Shown here: one piece after another, positions 29,671-39,700 of the stretch
Position numbering within the stretch: position 1 is the first letter of the stretch
Layout of the letters: each line of letters begins with the position of its first letter
Source of the DNA: Glutamicibacter uratoxydans
GTDB lineage: Bacteria; Actinomycetota; Actinomycetes; Actinomycetales; Micrococcaceae
Length of the DNA stretch: 64,000 bases
Assembly (NCBI RefSeq): GCF_006539925.1
Contig: NZ_BJNY01000012.1
Span: forward strand, 1 to 64,000
Direction: 5' to 3'
Made by a program: the position numbers and the translations under genes
Notes under the pieces: model-generated
The model's input: the letters and a program-made list of their open reading frames with translations, nothing else
Databases searched by the model: none
Told to the model about the DNA's origin: nothing

Positions 29671-30476
29671 TCCTCTATCTTGATCTCAAGCTGTTCACGC
29701 GGAACTGTAATCTCTACATCCAATGGCTCGTCAATTTCAGTGCTTGCCACATCCGCAACAATCACGCTTACATTATCGCGCCCGCCATGGGCTAATGCAC
29801 AGAGCACCAGCTCATCGGCTGCTTGCTGCGGGTCGAGGAAGCGGCGCAGGATCTCCTGGATCTGCTCGTCTCCCAGTTCGCTGCTCAATCCGTCCGAGCA
29901 GACCAGCAGCCTGTCGGTCGAGTCGATGGGCAGCATCCAAAAATCCGGGCGGCTGTCTGCCCTCATCCCCAATGCCCTGGTGACGACATTGCGCTTGGGA
30001 TAGGTGGCGGCTTCCGCTGTGGTGAGCTCGCCGCGGTCCAGCAGCTCCTGCACCTCTGAATGGTCGATGCTGATCTGCTCCAACACCCCTCCGCTCAGCC
30101 GGTAGGTGCGCGAGTCTCCAATGTTGAACACCAGCCATTGGGCAGTGGAGGCCGAGCTGACAACTGCGGCTCCTGTCAGCGTCGTTCCGGCGCGGGCCGA
30201 ACCTGCCTCGATGATCGCCTGGTCCGCCTCGGTGAGCAGCTGGTCCATGGACTGTGCGGTAAATTCGCCGCCGGTCCTGGCGTAGCCTTCCGCCACGACC
30301 TTCAAGCACAGCGAGCTGGCGACTTCACCGGCTTCATGCCCGCCCATGCCATCGGCCACGGCAACCAGCGAGTCAAGGGCCAGCATGCTGTCTTCGTTCA
30401 GCACCCTGCGCAGCCCCTTGTCGGTGGCGCAGCCGAATTTCAGCGTGGGGATGACCCCGGTGGGAAACACGCTCAC
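29667..30476 (-). CDS. PP2C-family Ser/Thr phosphatase (PrpC-like)
   Basis: A 269-aa PPM phosphatase with intact motifs: RRVLNEDS, AVADGMGGHEAGE, NIGDSRTYRLSGG and GGRDNVSVIV. The GTG at 30476 is chosen because it overlaps the RDD-FHA stop (GTGA). It would reverse phosphorylation by the kinase two genes downstream. It is about 40 residues shorter than the second PP2C of the window and lacks that protein's central loop. Confidence 0.9.
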   Translation of the reverse strand: MSVFPTGVIPTLKFGCATDKGLRRVLNEDSMLALDSLVAVADGMGGHEAGEVASSLCLKVVAEGYARTGGEFTAQSMDQLLTEADQAIIEAGSARAGTTLTGAAVVSSASTAQWLVFNIGDSRTYRLSGGVLEQISIDHSEVQELLDRGELTTAEAATYPKRNVVTRALGMRADSRPDFWMLPIDSTDRLLVCSDGLSSELGDEQIQEILRRFLDPQQAADELVLCALAHGGRDNVSVIVADVASTEIDEPLDVEITVPREQLEIKIEE

Positions 30477-32020
30477 GAATTGCTGACCTTGAAATAGCGT
30501 TCGCCAAAGTGCACGATGCTGCCGAAAACCGCGGCGGCAGGGGTGCCGGCCTCCAGCTTCCGCTCCGCACCGTCGGCATTCGAAATATAAGTGCCGTTGG
30601 CAGAGCCCTGGTCGGTGACCCAAACGCCCTGCGGGCCTGCGGCCACCAGGAGGTGGGTTTTGGACACGGTGCGCTGCGGGTCGTCCACGACCAGCAGTTC
30701 GGCCACGTCCATGCCTTCGGCTGGCTGCGGGTTGCGGCCGATCAGCGCGCTTTCCTCCACGAGGATATCCGCCCCGTCGTCAAAGAGCAGGTGCACTTCA
30801 ACGTCAGCAGCAGGACGCAGCCTGGTCTCGCCCCCGTCCATGTCCGGATCGTACGTTGCAGGCTGAACAATTTCCGGCGCGGCGGCTGGCTGCTCCTTTG
30901 GTGGTGCGGCCGGTGCCTGAGCGGCGCTCGGCTCTTTGGCCGCCACTGGTTGTGAGGCTGCCTTTGGCTGGGCCTTTGGCTTGGCATCTTCCTTGGACGC
31001 AGCAGAGGCAGCAGCCGCGGCCGCTACTGGCGCCGCTTTTGCCGGGGCCTTGGCGGCAGCTGGTTTAGGGGCGGCCTTAGCCGCCGGCTTGGCAGCTGGC
31101 TTTGCCGGAGCCTTGGCTGGTGCAGCCGCCGCAGGTTTGGCTTCAGCCTTCGGCGCTGGTTCCGGCTTCTTCGCTCCGGGCACCGAGCTGATGACCTCTG
31201 GCTGGTCCGAGTCGGCGGCCGGCTTCTTCGCCTCAGGCTTGGCTGCAGGCTTAGCAGCCCCGTTCTTTGCCGCCGGAGCCTTGGCGGATGGAGTCTTGGC
31301 GGCTGGCTTCTTGGCTGGCGCAGGCTTGTTGGCGGCGGCAGGCTTCTTCGCCGCCGGAGCGGAATCCTTCGGCGCGGACTTGGCCTCTGCCTGGGAGGCA
31401 ATGTGGGTGCCCAGCGGCAGGATCATGCTGTGGGCCGCGTCCACATCGTGCTCCACTTCCACGTCGCCGTCCTTGAACTCGCGGCGTCCATTGGTGGCGG
31501 GAGGCGCAAAGGAGCTCGGCCCGTCGCTGCCGCCGGATACCAGCGGATTGCGCCCTGCCTTGATGTCGAACACCAGGGTGCCCGCCACCTTGTCATGCCA
31601 GCCCTGGCGCTTGCCGTTCTTGTCGAATTCATTGGAGGCAGCCATCAGGGCGGAGCCGATGATCGGGATGACCCCCGCCAAGCCGATCAGCAGCCGGCGC
31701 ACGATCGCGCCCTTCCACTTGGGAGCTTGGCCTTCCATGTCGGTGGTGCGGATCTTCATCACCACATTGCCCAGGGTCTTGCCCGAGGTGGCCTCCCACC
31801 ACCACAGGAACAAGGTGTAGCCGAGGCTCACGGCCAGCAGCACCAGGTTCATGGCCATCATCTGGCCGATGATCTCCGGCGCCACGGTCGCCTGGACCGC
31901 CTTGCCCATGACCCGCGGCATGAACACCAGCCAGAGGATGAACAGCGGCAGCCCGTCGATCAGCCACGACAATACGCGCTGCGCGGTGCTGGCATCCACG
32001 AGTTTGAGTTGTGCGGCCAT
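30473..32020 (-). CDS. RDD membrane domain and FHA domain fusion protein
   Basis: A 515-aa protein. The N-terminal RDD domain (about residues 5-160) has three hydrophobic segments and a GKTLGNVVMKIR motif. A low-complexity Ala/Lys/Pro linker (about 210-395) leads to a C-terminal FHA domain (ALIGRNPQPAEG, SKTHLLV, DQGSANGTYISN). The linker is cytoplasmic if the FHA domain is, and could tether phosphoprotein partners near the membrane. It starts 2 nt after the transglutaminase-like gene. Confidence 0.85.
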   Translation of the reverse strand: MAAQLKLVDASTAQRVLSWLIDGLPLFILWLVFMPRVMGKAVQATVAPEIIGQMMAMNLVLLAVSLGYTLFLWWWEATSGKTLGNVVMKIRTTDMEGQAPKWKGAIVRRLLIGLAGVIPIIGSALMAASNEFDKNGKRQGWHDKVAGTLVFDIKAGRNPLVSGGSDGPSSFAPPATNGRREFKDGDVEVEHDVDAAHSMILPLGTHIASQAEAKSAPKDSAPAAKKPAAANKPAPAKKPAAKTPSAKAPAAKNGAAKPAAKPEAKKPAADSDQPEVISSVPGAKKPEPAPKAEAKPAAAAPAKAPAKPAAKPAAKAAPKPAAAKAPAKAAPVAAAAAASAASKEDAKPKAQPKAASQPVAAKEPSAAQAPAAPPKEQPAAAPEIVQPATYDPDMDGGETRLRPAADVEVHLLFDDGADILVEESALIGRNPQPAEGMDVAELLVVDDPQRTVSKTHLLVAAGPQGVWVTDQGSANGTYISNADGAERKLEAGTPAAAVFGSIVHFGERYFKVSNS

Positions 32021-32022
32021 CG

Positions 32023-34386
32023 CTAGTCCCCTGCCTGTTCGGTGTTCTTCGTGAGTTTGATGTTGTCCATGAACTTGGGATTCAGGTTGACCCTGCCCAG
32101 CAGTTCGTGGACCAGCGAGCGCGGTGAATACTTGGCGCGCAGCTTCTGCCAGGTGCCCATCTTCTCCCCCATCGCCGTGGACTGCCGTTGGACTTCTTCC
32201 CAGTATTCCTTGACTTCAGCCTCGGTGGGCTGCCGGGCTGAGAAGTTCGCCTCGTCGGCCCTGCGCGCCAGCGCATGGGCCTGCTCGTCCAGGGAGCTGA
32301 ATCCGGCGGCAAGCAGCGCCGCGTTCTCCCGGCGCGTGGCCCCCGCCTGGGTCATCACCCGGTGGTCGGTGGCTGCGCTGAGCAGCTCCTGCCAGCCGCC
32401 GTCGATCCGCTGCGAGGTGCTGCCGGAGGTTGCGCGCTTGGTGCGCCGCCGCTTCTTCAGCAGCGCGATCAGCAGGAACGGGGCCAACAGCACCAGGATG
32501 GACCCCAGGGCAATGGCAATGACCAGAATGATCTGCCCGTACTGGGCAATGAGGTTCTGCGGCTGCTCCTGCAGGGCCTGCGGATCCGGCGCCGTCTGCG
32601 GAGGCAGGTCCGGCACCTTCTGCGCTGGCGGAGGCGGCTGCAGCACCTGCGGCTGCGGCACGGCCTTGGGCTCCTTCTCCGGAGGGGTGGGCTCGTCGTT
32701 CTTGGTGGGCGTCGGATTGAACGGCACCCAGCCCAGGCCCTCGTAGTTGATCTCGACCCAGGCGTGCACGTCGGCGCCGGTGATCGCCACCGGCTGGGCA
32801 GGGTTGTACTGCCGCGGGTAGAAGCCCATCACCACGCGGGCGGGGATGCCCTGCTCGCGGGCCATGAGCACCATGGCGGCGGCGAACTGCTCGTCGTCGC
32901 CGATCATCTCCTTGGCCGAGAGCAGGCTGGTGATGCGCCCGGCGCCGTGCCCGGACAGCGACTGCGGTTCGCCTTCGGTGCCGTGGGAGAGGAAGCCGCC
33001 GGTGGACAGCGCTGTTTCCAGGCTGCGGATGCGATTCAGGTCTCCCTTGGAGGCGCCGATGAAGTCCACCGCCTTGGTGCCTGCCATGGGCGGCACATTG
33101 GCCAGCTTGGGCATGCGCAGCCCGCCGAGCTTGGCGTCGGAAAGCTCCTGGTCCCCCGGTGCCAGCGGGAACTGCACGTTCATCGAATAGCTGTCCCCCT
33201 GCTGCAGGCCCTGGGAGCTGAGCATGGTCTCCGCATCGGGGCTGTAGAACAGCGAACGGGCCAGCTCATCGCTGCGCGGGCCGCCCAGGTCGATGGATTC
33301 GAGCTTGCCGCCGCCGGGCACCCACACCCCGGAATAGCCGTCAACGGTGATCTGCAGCTTGCCCTCCGGGCGTTGGGCCTCGGAGGAGCCGGAGCGGATC
33401 TGCGTGGAGTCGCCCACCGGCGAGTAGCTGCCGCTGGATTCGGGATCCACGGTGAAGACCATGCCGTTGTAGGAGTCCAGCGCCGCCAGCCGGATGCGCT
33501 GGCCCTCGGGCAGGCCCTGCACGGTGAACAGCGTGGACTTGCTCATGGTCTTCACGTACTTGCGGAAGTCGGTCAGCGGGCTGGGATAGTCGTAGAGGTC
33601 CACCGGGGGCTCGAGCACATCTCGCAGCACCTGGCGCGGGCTGTTGGGGCTGAGCAGCGGGGTGGCCGCGGCGGTCAGCCCGCCGGCGCCCAGCAGCACC
33701 GCGGTGCCCAGCGCCACCCGGCGCAGCAGCAGCTCGCGGCTGCCCTTGGCTTCTTCGCTTCCGCGTTCCAGCACATCGCCGCCGGCGGGCAGCTGGCGGC
33801 CGATGTGCCGGCGCCAGGCCAGCCAGCCGATGAGCAGAGCAATGAACACCACCGAACGGGCGATGGGCAGCGGCACATTGCGGGTGCCGAAGATGATGCC
33901 GACCACGAACATCGCCAGCACGGGTATCACCGTGTAGTAGGCGCTGCGCAGATGCCAGGCGGCTAGCCCCGCCAGCAGCGAGGACAGCAGCGTGGAGAGG
34001 AAGGCGACGATCAGCACGCCGCCAAAGGAGCCCACCGGCGGGGCGACCGTGAGCATGTCCTTCCAGGACAGCACGACGCCGCTAAGCAGGGTGCGCAGCG
34101 ATTCCAGGTTGGGCAGCACAAAGTAGCTTGCCTCGCGCGGGACCGCCAGCGGGGTGCCCAGCACCAGGTACACCAGTGCGAAGGCTCCGGCGGTCTGCCA
34201 GGTTCCCCAGCGGAAGTACACATTGGCCCAGGCCAGGCCCAGGCCCGCGATGATGCCGCCCAGCGAGGCGAGCAGGAAGCTGGTGCTGCCGCCATAGGCG
34301 TCCCAGAGGCCGAACGCCCCCAGGGCCAGGGCGGCGCCCAGCACCGCCGCGTCGACGCCGTAGCGCCACAGTGGAAGTTTCTTCAT
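32023..34386 (-). CDS. TgpA-like (DUF3488/transglutaminase-fold) membrane protein, catalytic residues lost
   Basis: A 787-aa protein with a DUF3488 multi-helix N-terminus (about residues 1-240), a large extracytoplasmic transglutaminase-like region (about 250-570), a Pro/Gln-rich stretch, one C-terminal transmembrane helix (about 615-645) and a cytoplasmic DUF4129-like tail. The fold's triad should be Cys-His-Asp. The usual G-x-C-E-Q-F reads GDDEQF, so Asp498 replaces Cys, and the Asp of the WVPFDPTP motif is Asn557. His541 is kept (ADVHAW). A non-enzymatic role is therefore likely. The ATG at 34386 overlaps the DUF58 stop (TGATG). Confidence 0.85.
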   Translation of the reverse strand: MKKLPLWRYGVDAAVLGAALALGAFGLWDAYGGSTSFLLASLGGIIAGLGLAWANVYFRWGTWQTAGAFALVYLVLGTPLAVPREASYFVLPNLESLRTLLSGVVLSWKDMLTVAPPVGSFGGVLIVAFLSTLLSSLLAGLAAWHLRSAYYTVIPVLAMFVVGIIFGTRNVPLPIARSVVFIALLIGWLAWRRHIGRQLPAGGDVLERGSEEAKGSRELLLRRVALGTAVLLGAGGLTAAATPLLSPNSPRQVLRDVLEPPVDLYDYPSPLTDFRKYVKTMSKSTLFTVQGLPEGQRIRLAALDSYNGMVFTVDPESSGSYSPVGDSTQIRSGSSEAQRPEGKLQITVDGYSGVWVPGGGKLESIDLGGPRSDELARSLFYSPDAETMLSSQGLQQGDSYSMNVQFPLAPGDQELSDAKLGGLRMPKLANVPPMAGTKAVDFIGASKGDLNRIRSLETALSTGGFLSHGTEGEPQSLSGHGAGRITSLLSAKEMIGDDEQFAAAMVLMAREQGIPARVVMGFYPRQYNPAQPVAITGADVHAWVEINYEGLGWVPFNPTPTKNDEPTPPEKEPKAVPQPQVLQPPPPAQKVPDLPPQTAPDPQALQEQPQNLIAQYGQIILVIAIALGSILVLLAPFLLIALLKKRRRTKRATSGSTSQRIDGGWQELLSAATDHRVMTQAGATRRENAALLAAGFSSLDEQAHALARRADEANFSARQPTEAEVKEYWEEVQRQSTAMGEKMGTWQKLRAKYSPRSLVHELLGRVNLNPKFMDNIKLTKNTEQAGD

Positions 34387-35720
34387 CAAGCCACCGCCCG
34401 GCGCAGCATCAGGCCCAGCTCGTCGAGCTGGCCCAGGGTCAAAACATTCAATTCGCCGATCCGCGCCTGGGCAGGCTGCAGGCCCACCCCGCAGCGGATC
34501 GCGATGGCGCGCACGCCGAAGGGCACATGCTTGGATGCTTCGCGCAGCGCGCGGGCGGTGGTGCCGGCGCCGGTGACCAGGAACATCACCGAGACTCCCG
34601 GCACCGCGTCCACGGTGCTGCGCACCACGTCGGTCAGCGTGCGGCGCCCGGAGGCGCCTGCCAGCCGGGTCAGCCCGTCCATCATGTCGCGCCCACTGGC
34701 GGTGCGCACCGGCCCGGACTGCGTCATGATTTCCAGTTTGCGCTGGTCCAGGGCCGCCTGCAGGCCGATGGAGGCGGCCACTGACACTGCCAGCTCGAAG
34801 TCTTCCTCGCCCAGCGCCGCCGAGTATTCGTCGAGGTTGGTGGTCAGCGCCACCGCAAGGTGGGAGCGGCGGGTCTGCTCGAATTGGCGCACCATCAAGT
34901 CCCCGGTGCGCGCACTGGACTTCCAGTGGATGTGCCGCCGGTCATCGCCCGGCACATAGTCGCGCAGGGCGTGGAAGGACACATCGGAGCTGGACAGCTC
35001 CCTGGTGGGCATGCCTTCAAGGTCGCGGATGAATCCTGCCGAGGAGCCGTCGAGAACTGTGGTCTTCGGGTGGACGAACAGCTCGTAGTTCCCGGTCCAC
35101 TTCACCTGGCGGCGCAGCAGCGCAAAGGGGTCCTGGCGCACCGAGCGCACCGGGCCCACCTGCAGCACCTGGCGGCGGTGGGTGGGGATGGTGAACAGGT
35201 CTTCATAGTCTTTGCCTGCTGAAAGCTGCGGGATGCGGAACTGGGCCACGCCGGCTCCCACGGGCAGCTCCATGACCACCGCGGCAGAGGTGCTCTTGGC
35301 CTGGTTGAGGACTTTCAGCGCGCCGACCGCCCGCTGGCCCACTGCCACGCGGGTGCGATTCAGGTCCAGTTCCACCTTGTAGTCGTGGCTGCCCAGCACG
35401 AAGGCCACGGCGATCAGCAGCAGCAAGGTGGCCATGAACGCGCCCATCAGCGCCTCCTGCCAGCCGAACGCGGCGCCGAGGATCCACAGCAGCACCGCGG
35501 TGCCTGCCACCACGAAGCCCAGGGCGGAGACGACCGAGCTGACCGGCTCGAGGTAGCGCTGGGCCAGGGCCCGGGCGGCGCGCAGCCATGGGGTGCACAG
35601 CTGGCGCACCAGGGCGAAGACCTCGCCGGCCAGGGTGGCGGAAACCTTGGCCGCCCCGGCCAGGGACGCCGCTGGGTTCTTCGCGTCGTGTTGTTTGGAC
35701 CGTCTGCCGCGTCGGCTCAT
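34386..35720 (-). CDS. DUF58-domain protein
   Basis: A 444-aa protein with a basic N-terminus, two transmembrane helices (about 65-115) and a beta-rich region. The DUF58/vWA-like core (residues about 240-330) includes the signature FHALRDYVPGDDRRHIHWKSSARTG. DUF58 proteins are regularly encoded beside MoxR ATPases and transglutaminase-like proteins and are thought to assemble or mature partners. Both ends overlap neighbouring genes (ATGA with the MoxR stop; TGATG with TgpA). Confidence 0.9.
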   Translation of the reverse strand: MSRRGRRSKQHDAKNPAASLAGAAKVSATLAGEVFALVRQLCTPWLRAARALAQRYLEPVSSVVSALGFVVAGTAVLLWILGAAFGWQEALMGAFMATLLLLIAVAFVLGSHDYKVELDLNRTRVAVGQRAVGALKVLNQAKSTSAAVVMELPVGAGVAQFRIPQLSAGKDYEDLFTIPTHRRQVLQVGPVRSVRQDPFALLRRQVKWTGNYELFVHPKTTVLDGSSAGFIRDLEGMPTRELSSSDVSFHALRDYVPGDDRRHIHWKSSARTGDLMVRQFEQTRRSHLAVALTTNLDEYSAALGEEDFELAVSVAASIGLQAALDQRKLEIMTQSGPVRTASGRDMMDGLTRLAGASGRRTLTDVVRSTVDAVPGVSVMFLVTGAGTTARALREASKHVPFGVRAIAIRCGVGLQPAQARIGELNVLTLGQLDELGLMLRRAVA

Positions 35721-36745
35721 CGAGAGCTGTCCTCTGCCAGCTCGTCCTGCGTGGTGCTGCCGCGGCGGGTCGGTGCGGCGGTGGCGCGCAGCACCGCGTC
35801 GATGACCGCGGCGGCGGTGGCGCCGCTGAATTCTGCCTCTGGGTCAAGCACCAGGCGGTGGCTGAACACGTGCTGGGCCAGTTCCTTCACGTCGTCGGGC
35901 AGCACGTAGTTGCGGCCCTGGGAGGCGGCCCAGACCTTGGCTGCGCGCACCATGGCCAGCGCGCCGCGCACGGAGACGCCCAGGCGGGTTTCCGGGGCTT
36001 CGCGGGTCGCTTCGCACAGCGCGGCAACATAGTCCAGCACCGCGTCGTCCACGTGGACGCTGGCGGCCAGGTCTGCCATTTCGGCGATGGCCTCGGTGGT
36101 GATCACCGGGGAGAGCGCGGCGGAGCGGTCGCGCAGGGCGCTGCCGCCCAGCAGCTGCACGGTGGCCTCGCGGTCCGGGTAGCCGATGGAGGTCTTGATC
36201 AGGAAGCGGTCAAGCTGCGCCTCGGGCAGCCGGTAGGTGCCTGCCTGCTCGATGGGGTTCTGGGTGGCGATGACCATGAACGGGCGCGGCTGGGTGTAGG
36301 TGGCGCCGTCCACGGTGACCTGGCCTTCTTCCATGACTTCCAGCAGCGCTGACTGGGTCTTGGGCGAGGCGCGGTTAATTTCATCGGCCAGCACCAGGTT
36401 GGCGAAGATCGGCCCGTGGTGGAACTCGAACTCCTGGGTGCGCTGGTCGTAGATGGTGATGCCGGTGACATCCGAGGGCAGCAGGTCGGGGGTGAACTGG
36501 ATGCGCGAGTGGCTGCCCTTCACGGTGGCCGCCAGGGAGCGGGCGAGCATGGTCTTGCCGGTGCCGGGGGCGTCCTCCAGCAGCACGTGGCCCTCGGCCA
36601 GCAGCGCGGTGAGCACCAGTTCGATGGTCTGGGTTTTGCCCAGCACCGATTTGCCCACGTTGGCAACCAGCTTGGCGAAGGTTTCCTGGTACCACTGCGC
36701 CTGCTCGGTGCTCATGCTCATGTAGTTCTGCTCCTCATTGTTCAT
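35717..36745 (-). CDS. MoxR-family AAA+ ATPase
   Basis: A 342-aa AAA+ ATPase. Walker A is APGTGKTMLARS, Walker B is LVLADEINRASP, and sensor 1 lies in VIATQNPIEQAGTYRLPEAQLDRF, the typical MoxR block. MoxR proteins act as chaperone-like remodellers, often with vWA/DUF58 partners such as the next gene. The start at 36745 has TAGGAG at 9 nt; an internal ATG (residue 9) after GAGGAG is an alternative. It starts 12 nt after the Fn3 gene. Confidence 0.93.
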   Translation of the reverse strand: MNNEEQNYMSMSTEQAQWYQETFAKLVANVGKSVLGKTQTIELVLTALLAEGHVLLEDAPGTGKTMLARSLAATVKGSHSRIQFTPDLLPSDVTGITIYDQRTQEFEFHHGPIFANLVLADEINRASPKTQSALLEVMEEGQVTVDGATYTQPRPFMVIATQNPIEQAGTYRLPEAQLDRFLIKTSIGYPDREATVQLLGGSALRDRSAALSPVITTEAIAEMADLAASVHVDDAVLDYVAALCEATREAPETRLGVSVRGALAMVRAAKVWAASQGRNYVLPDDVKELAQHVFSHRLVLDPEAEFSGATAAAVIDAVLRATAAPTRRGSTTQDELAEDSSR

Positions 36746-36757
36746 TGTCTTGTTCTC

Positions 36758-39700
36758 CTACCAGCTCACGCGGTTCGAGTCGGTGCCGTCCACGGTGACC
36801 CACACCGGCATGGCGTAGCCGGACTGGTTCTCGCAGGTGGGGATTGTGTGCCCGTTGCCGTTTCGGTCGGTAGAGATCGGACGGTTGTAGACGTCCTGGA
36901 AGGATCCCGGGTTCTGGTTGTGGCAGCGCACCTGGTAGGTGGTGTTCGGTTTGAAGTTCTTGATCGTCACGTCGTACTGGTAGCAGTTCGATGTGCCGCA
37001 GTACTTGGTGCTGTACGGGCCGCGCTTCAGGATCACCTTGCGCGCAGGCTTCGGCTTGGAGGTCGCGGTGGCGCTCCAGGTGCGCGTCTGCCCCTGGGCG
37101 TCGGTGGCGGTGATGCTCAGCGTGCGCGATGCCGAATAGCCGATGCCGCCCACCGATTCGCTGCCGTCGTTGGCGGTGCCGGCTCCGTTGATGCTCACCG
37201 CATAGGCGATCGACCGTCCGTTGTCGGCGCCAGCATTCGCATTCCAGCTGAAGGACACCGCTTGGTCGCCGCCGCTGGCGGTGATGTTCGCGTTGTCTCG
37301 CAGCGGCCCGTAGGGGCTCATGGAATTGCTGGCGGCGCTCGGCTCTGCAGGTCCGGCGGCGTTGAGCGCGCGCACCCTGAAGGTGTGCGCGGTGCCGTTG
37401 GCTCCGGCGGCAATGGCAGAGCCCGGGCCGCCGAAGGAGGTCCAGGCCCCGCCGTCGGCGGAGTACTGGAAGCCGGTGATCTTCGAGCCGTTGGCTGCCG
37501 GGGCGGTGAAATCCAGCTGGATCATCGTGTCGGCGCCGGTGGCTTTGGCGTTCACCGCCCCGACGGCCTTGGGCCGCCCATAGGGGGTGACAGCCGCCGA
37601 ATTGGCGCTGTATTCCGAGGTGCCCACGCGGTTCACCGCGGCGATGCGGAAGGTGTAGGAGCCTGAGGTGCTCAGCCCGGTGACCGACTGGGTAGTCTGG
37701 TTGGCTGCGATGCCGCCGATGCTGCGCACCTCGGATCCGCCCTGGTAGACCTTGAGCACGTAGCTGGAGATCGCCGCGCCATTGGCTCCCGGCGCCTTCC
37801 AGGCCACGTTGACCACGCCGCCGTCCACCGCCGAGTCCTTGCGGACGGCGGTCGGGGCCGAAGGCTTGAAAGGCTTGCCCGCAGGGGTGACAGCCGCCGA
37901 GTAGGCACTGAACACCGAAGGCTTGGAAGCCTTGTTCACGGCGCGCACGCGGGCCTGGTAGGCGGTGCCGTTCTTCAGTCCCTCCCAGGTGTAGGAGGTG
38001 CCGGTGATGCCGGTGACCTGGCTGACCCCGTTGGCCGGGGCCGGCGAGATCTCCAGCGTGTAGCTCTGGATGGCCGAGCCGCGGCTGACCGGTGCGGTCC
38101 AGTTGAACGTGGCCTTGGTGTCCCCGTCCTTGCCCGACGGCGCTGCCGGCTGCTCCGGCTCCACATCCGGGCGCGCCTCCGCGGAGGCCGGCGAGGCCGG
38201 GGATTCACCGATCTCGTTGAACGCGGTCACCGTGAAGGTGTAGGTGATGTCGTTCTTCAGCCCGGTGATGGTGCAGGTGGTGGTCTTGCAATCCTGCGCC
38301 ACGCCGTTGCTCTGGTCGCGCACCATGTACTTGGTGATGTCTGCGCCGTTGTTTGACGGCGCATCCCAAGACAGCACCGCCTGGCTGTCGCCGGTGGACT
38401 GGATGCGCGGCAGGCCCGGCGCATCCGGGGCGCCCTTGACGTTCAGGGTGATGGTGCCCGCCACATTGCGCGCGGGATCCTTGGTGACATCCCCGATCAG
38501 GTATTCAACGTTCATCTTGCCCACGAACCCCTCCTTGGGGGTCACCGCCACCTGGCCGTCGGCGATCTGCGCGGTGCCGGAATCGGCCTCCAGCGGGCGC
38601 ACGCTGATGATGGTCAGCGGGCCTTCCTCCTCATAGGGGTTGAAGTCGTTGGCCAGCACGTCGACCACTTCGGTCTTGTTGTTGGCCGCCTGCGGCACCT
38701 CGTCAGTCACGGCGACCGGCAGCTCCCGGGTGGAGCCAGTGACAGTCACATACATCGTGGCCTTGACCGGCGAGTTCACCCCGTCGGAGACCGAAACCCC
38801 GACCGTGCCGCTGGTGCCCTTGGCGGTTTCTGGCCCGGCGGACAGCTCAAGCACCGAACTCTCGACGATCTTTGCATCGACGCCGGGCACCTGGTTCTCC
38901 TCGAGGTTGAACTTCAGCTTGGCGACGTCTTCCTTGTTCTGGTCATTGGCGGCCTGGCGCAGGTCGAGGCGCGCGGCATCGCCGCCCTGCTCCACCTTCA
39001 AGGTGTTGTTTTCAAGGGTGGGCGGGAAGTTCTCCGGGTCCGGGCGCTCCTCAGGAGTCGGGGATTCCTCGACCGGCTGCTCTTCAGGAGTCTGCTCTTC
39101 CTTGGTCTCTTCCGGCTTCTGGGATTCCTTCTCTTCCTTGGGCTTCTCGCTGGCCGAATCGGACTTCTTCTCGTCCTTCTTCGGCTCAGCGCTGTCCTCG
39201 TCCTTCTTCTCCTTCTTCTTGCGGTCCTCCGGGGCGCCGTCGTCATTGGCATTGCGCGGCTGGTTCTGCGGCTGCTGGTTGGTGGACGGGGCCACGTTGA
39301 TCGGAATGGTCAGGATGGAGGTCAGGCCCTCGGGGTCATCCGGCCCCTTGCCGTCGGTGGCTTCAAAGGTCACAGCGCCCATGCCGTCGAAGTCGGCCGG
39401 TGCGGTGTAGCGCAGCTGCGTGGCAGACTGCACCAGCTTGCCGTCGGAGACCGGCATGGAGCTGACCGAATCTTCGGTGGCCAAGCGCGGGGTGTGCCCG
39501 TCGCGGACCAGCACCAGGTCCTTGAGGTTCAGCTCCAGGCTCTCCCCTGCCTTGGCCTGCAGGTTCAGGTTGCTGCGCAGGATCGGGCGCGCGCCTTCCA
39601 GTCCCGGCACGTGAATGAACGCGGTGGAGTCCAGGCCGTCCTGATCGGTGATCGTGTAGGCGATGACCTGCGGATCATCCACCGGGGTCACCGAAATCCC

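Noticed and set aside
29667-30623. Longer form of the second PP2C
   Set aside because: The extra 49 codons lie antiparallel in frame over the RDD-FHA coding end; the GTGA overlap at 30476 is the better start.
30900-31400. Dense short repeats that could be taken for a tandem array or CRISPR
   Set aside because: They are the coding sequence of an Ala/Lys/Pro linker in the RDD-FHA protein; no regular spacer/repeat units.
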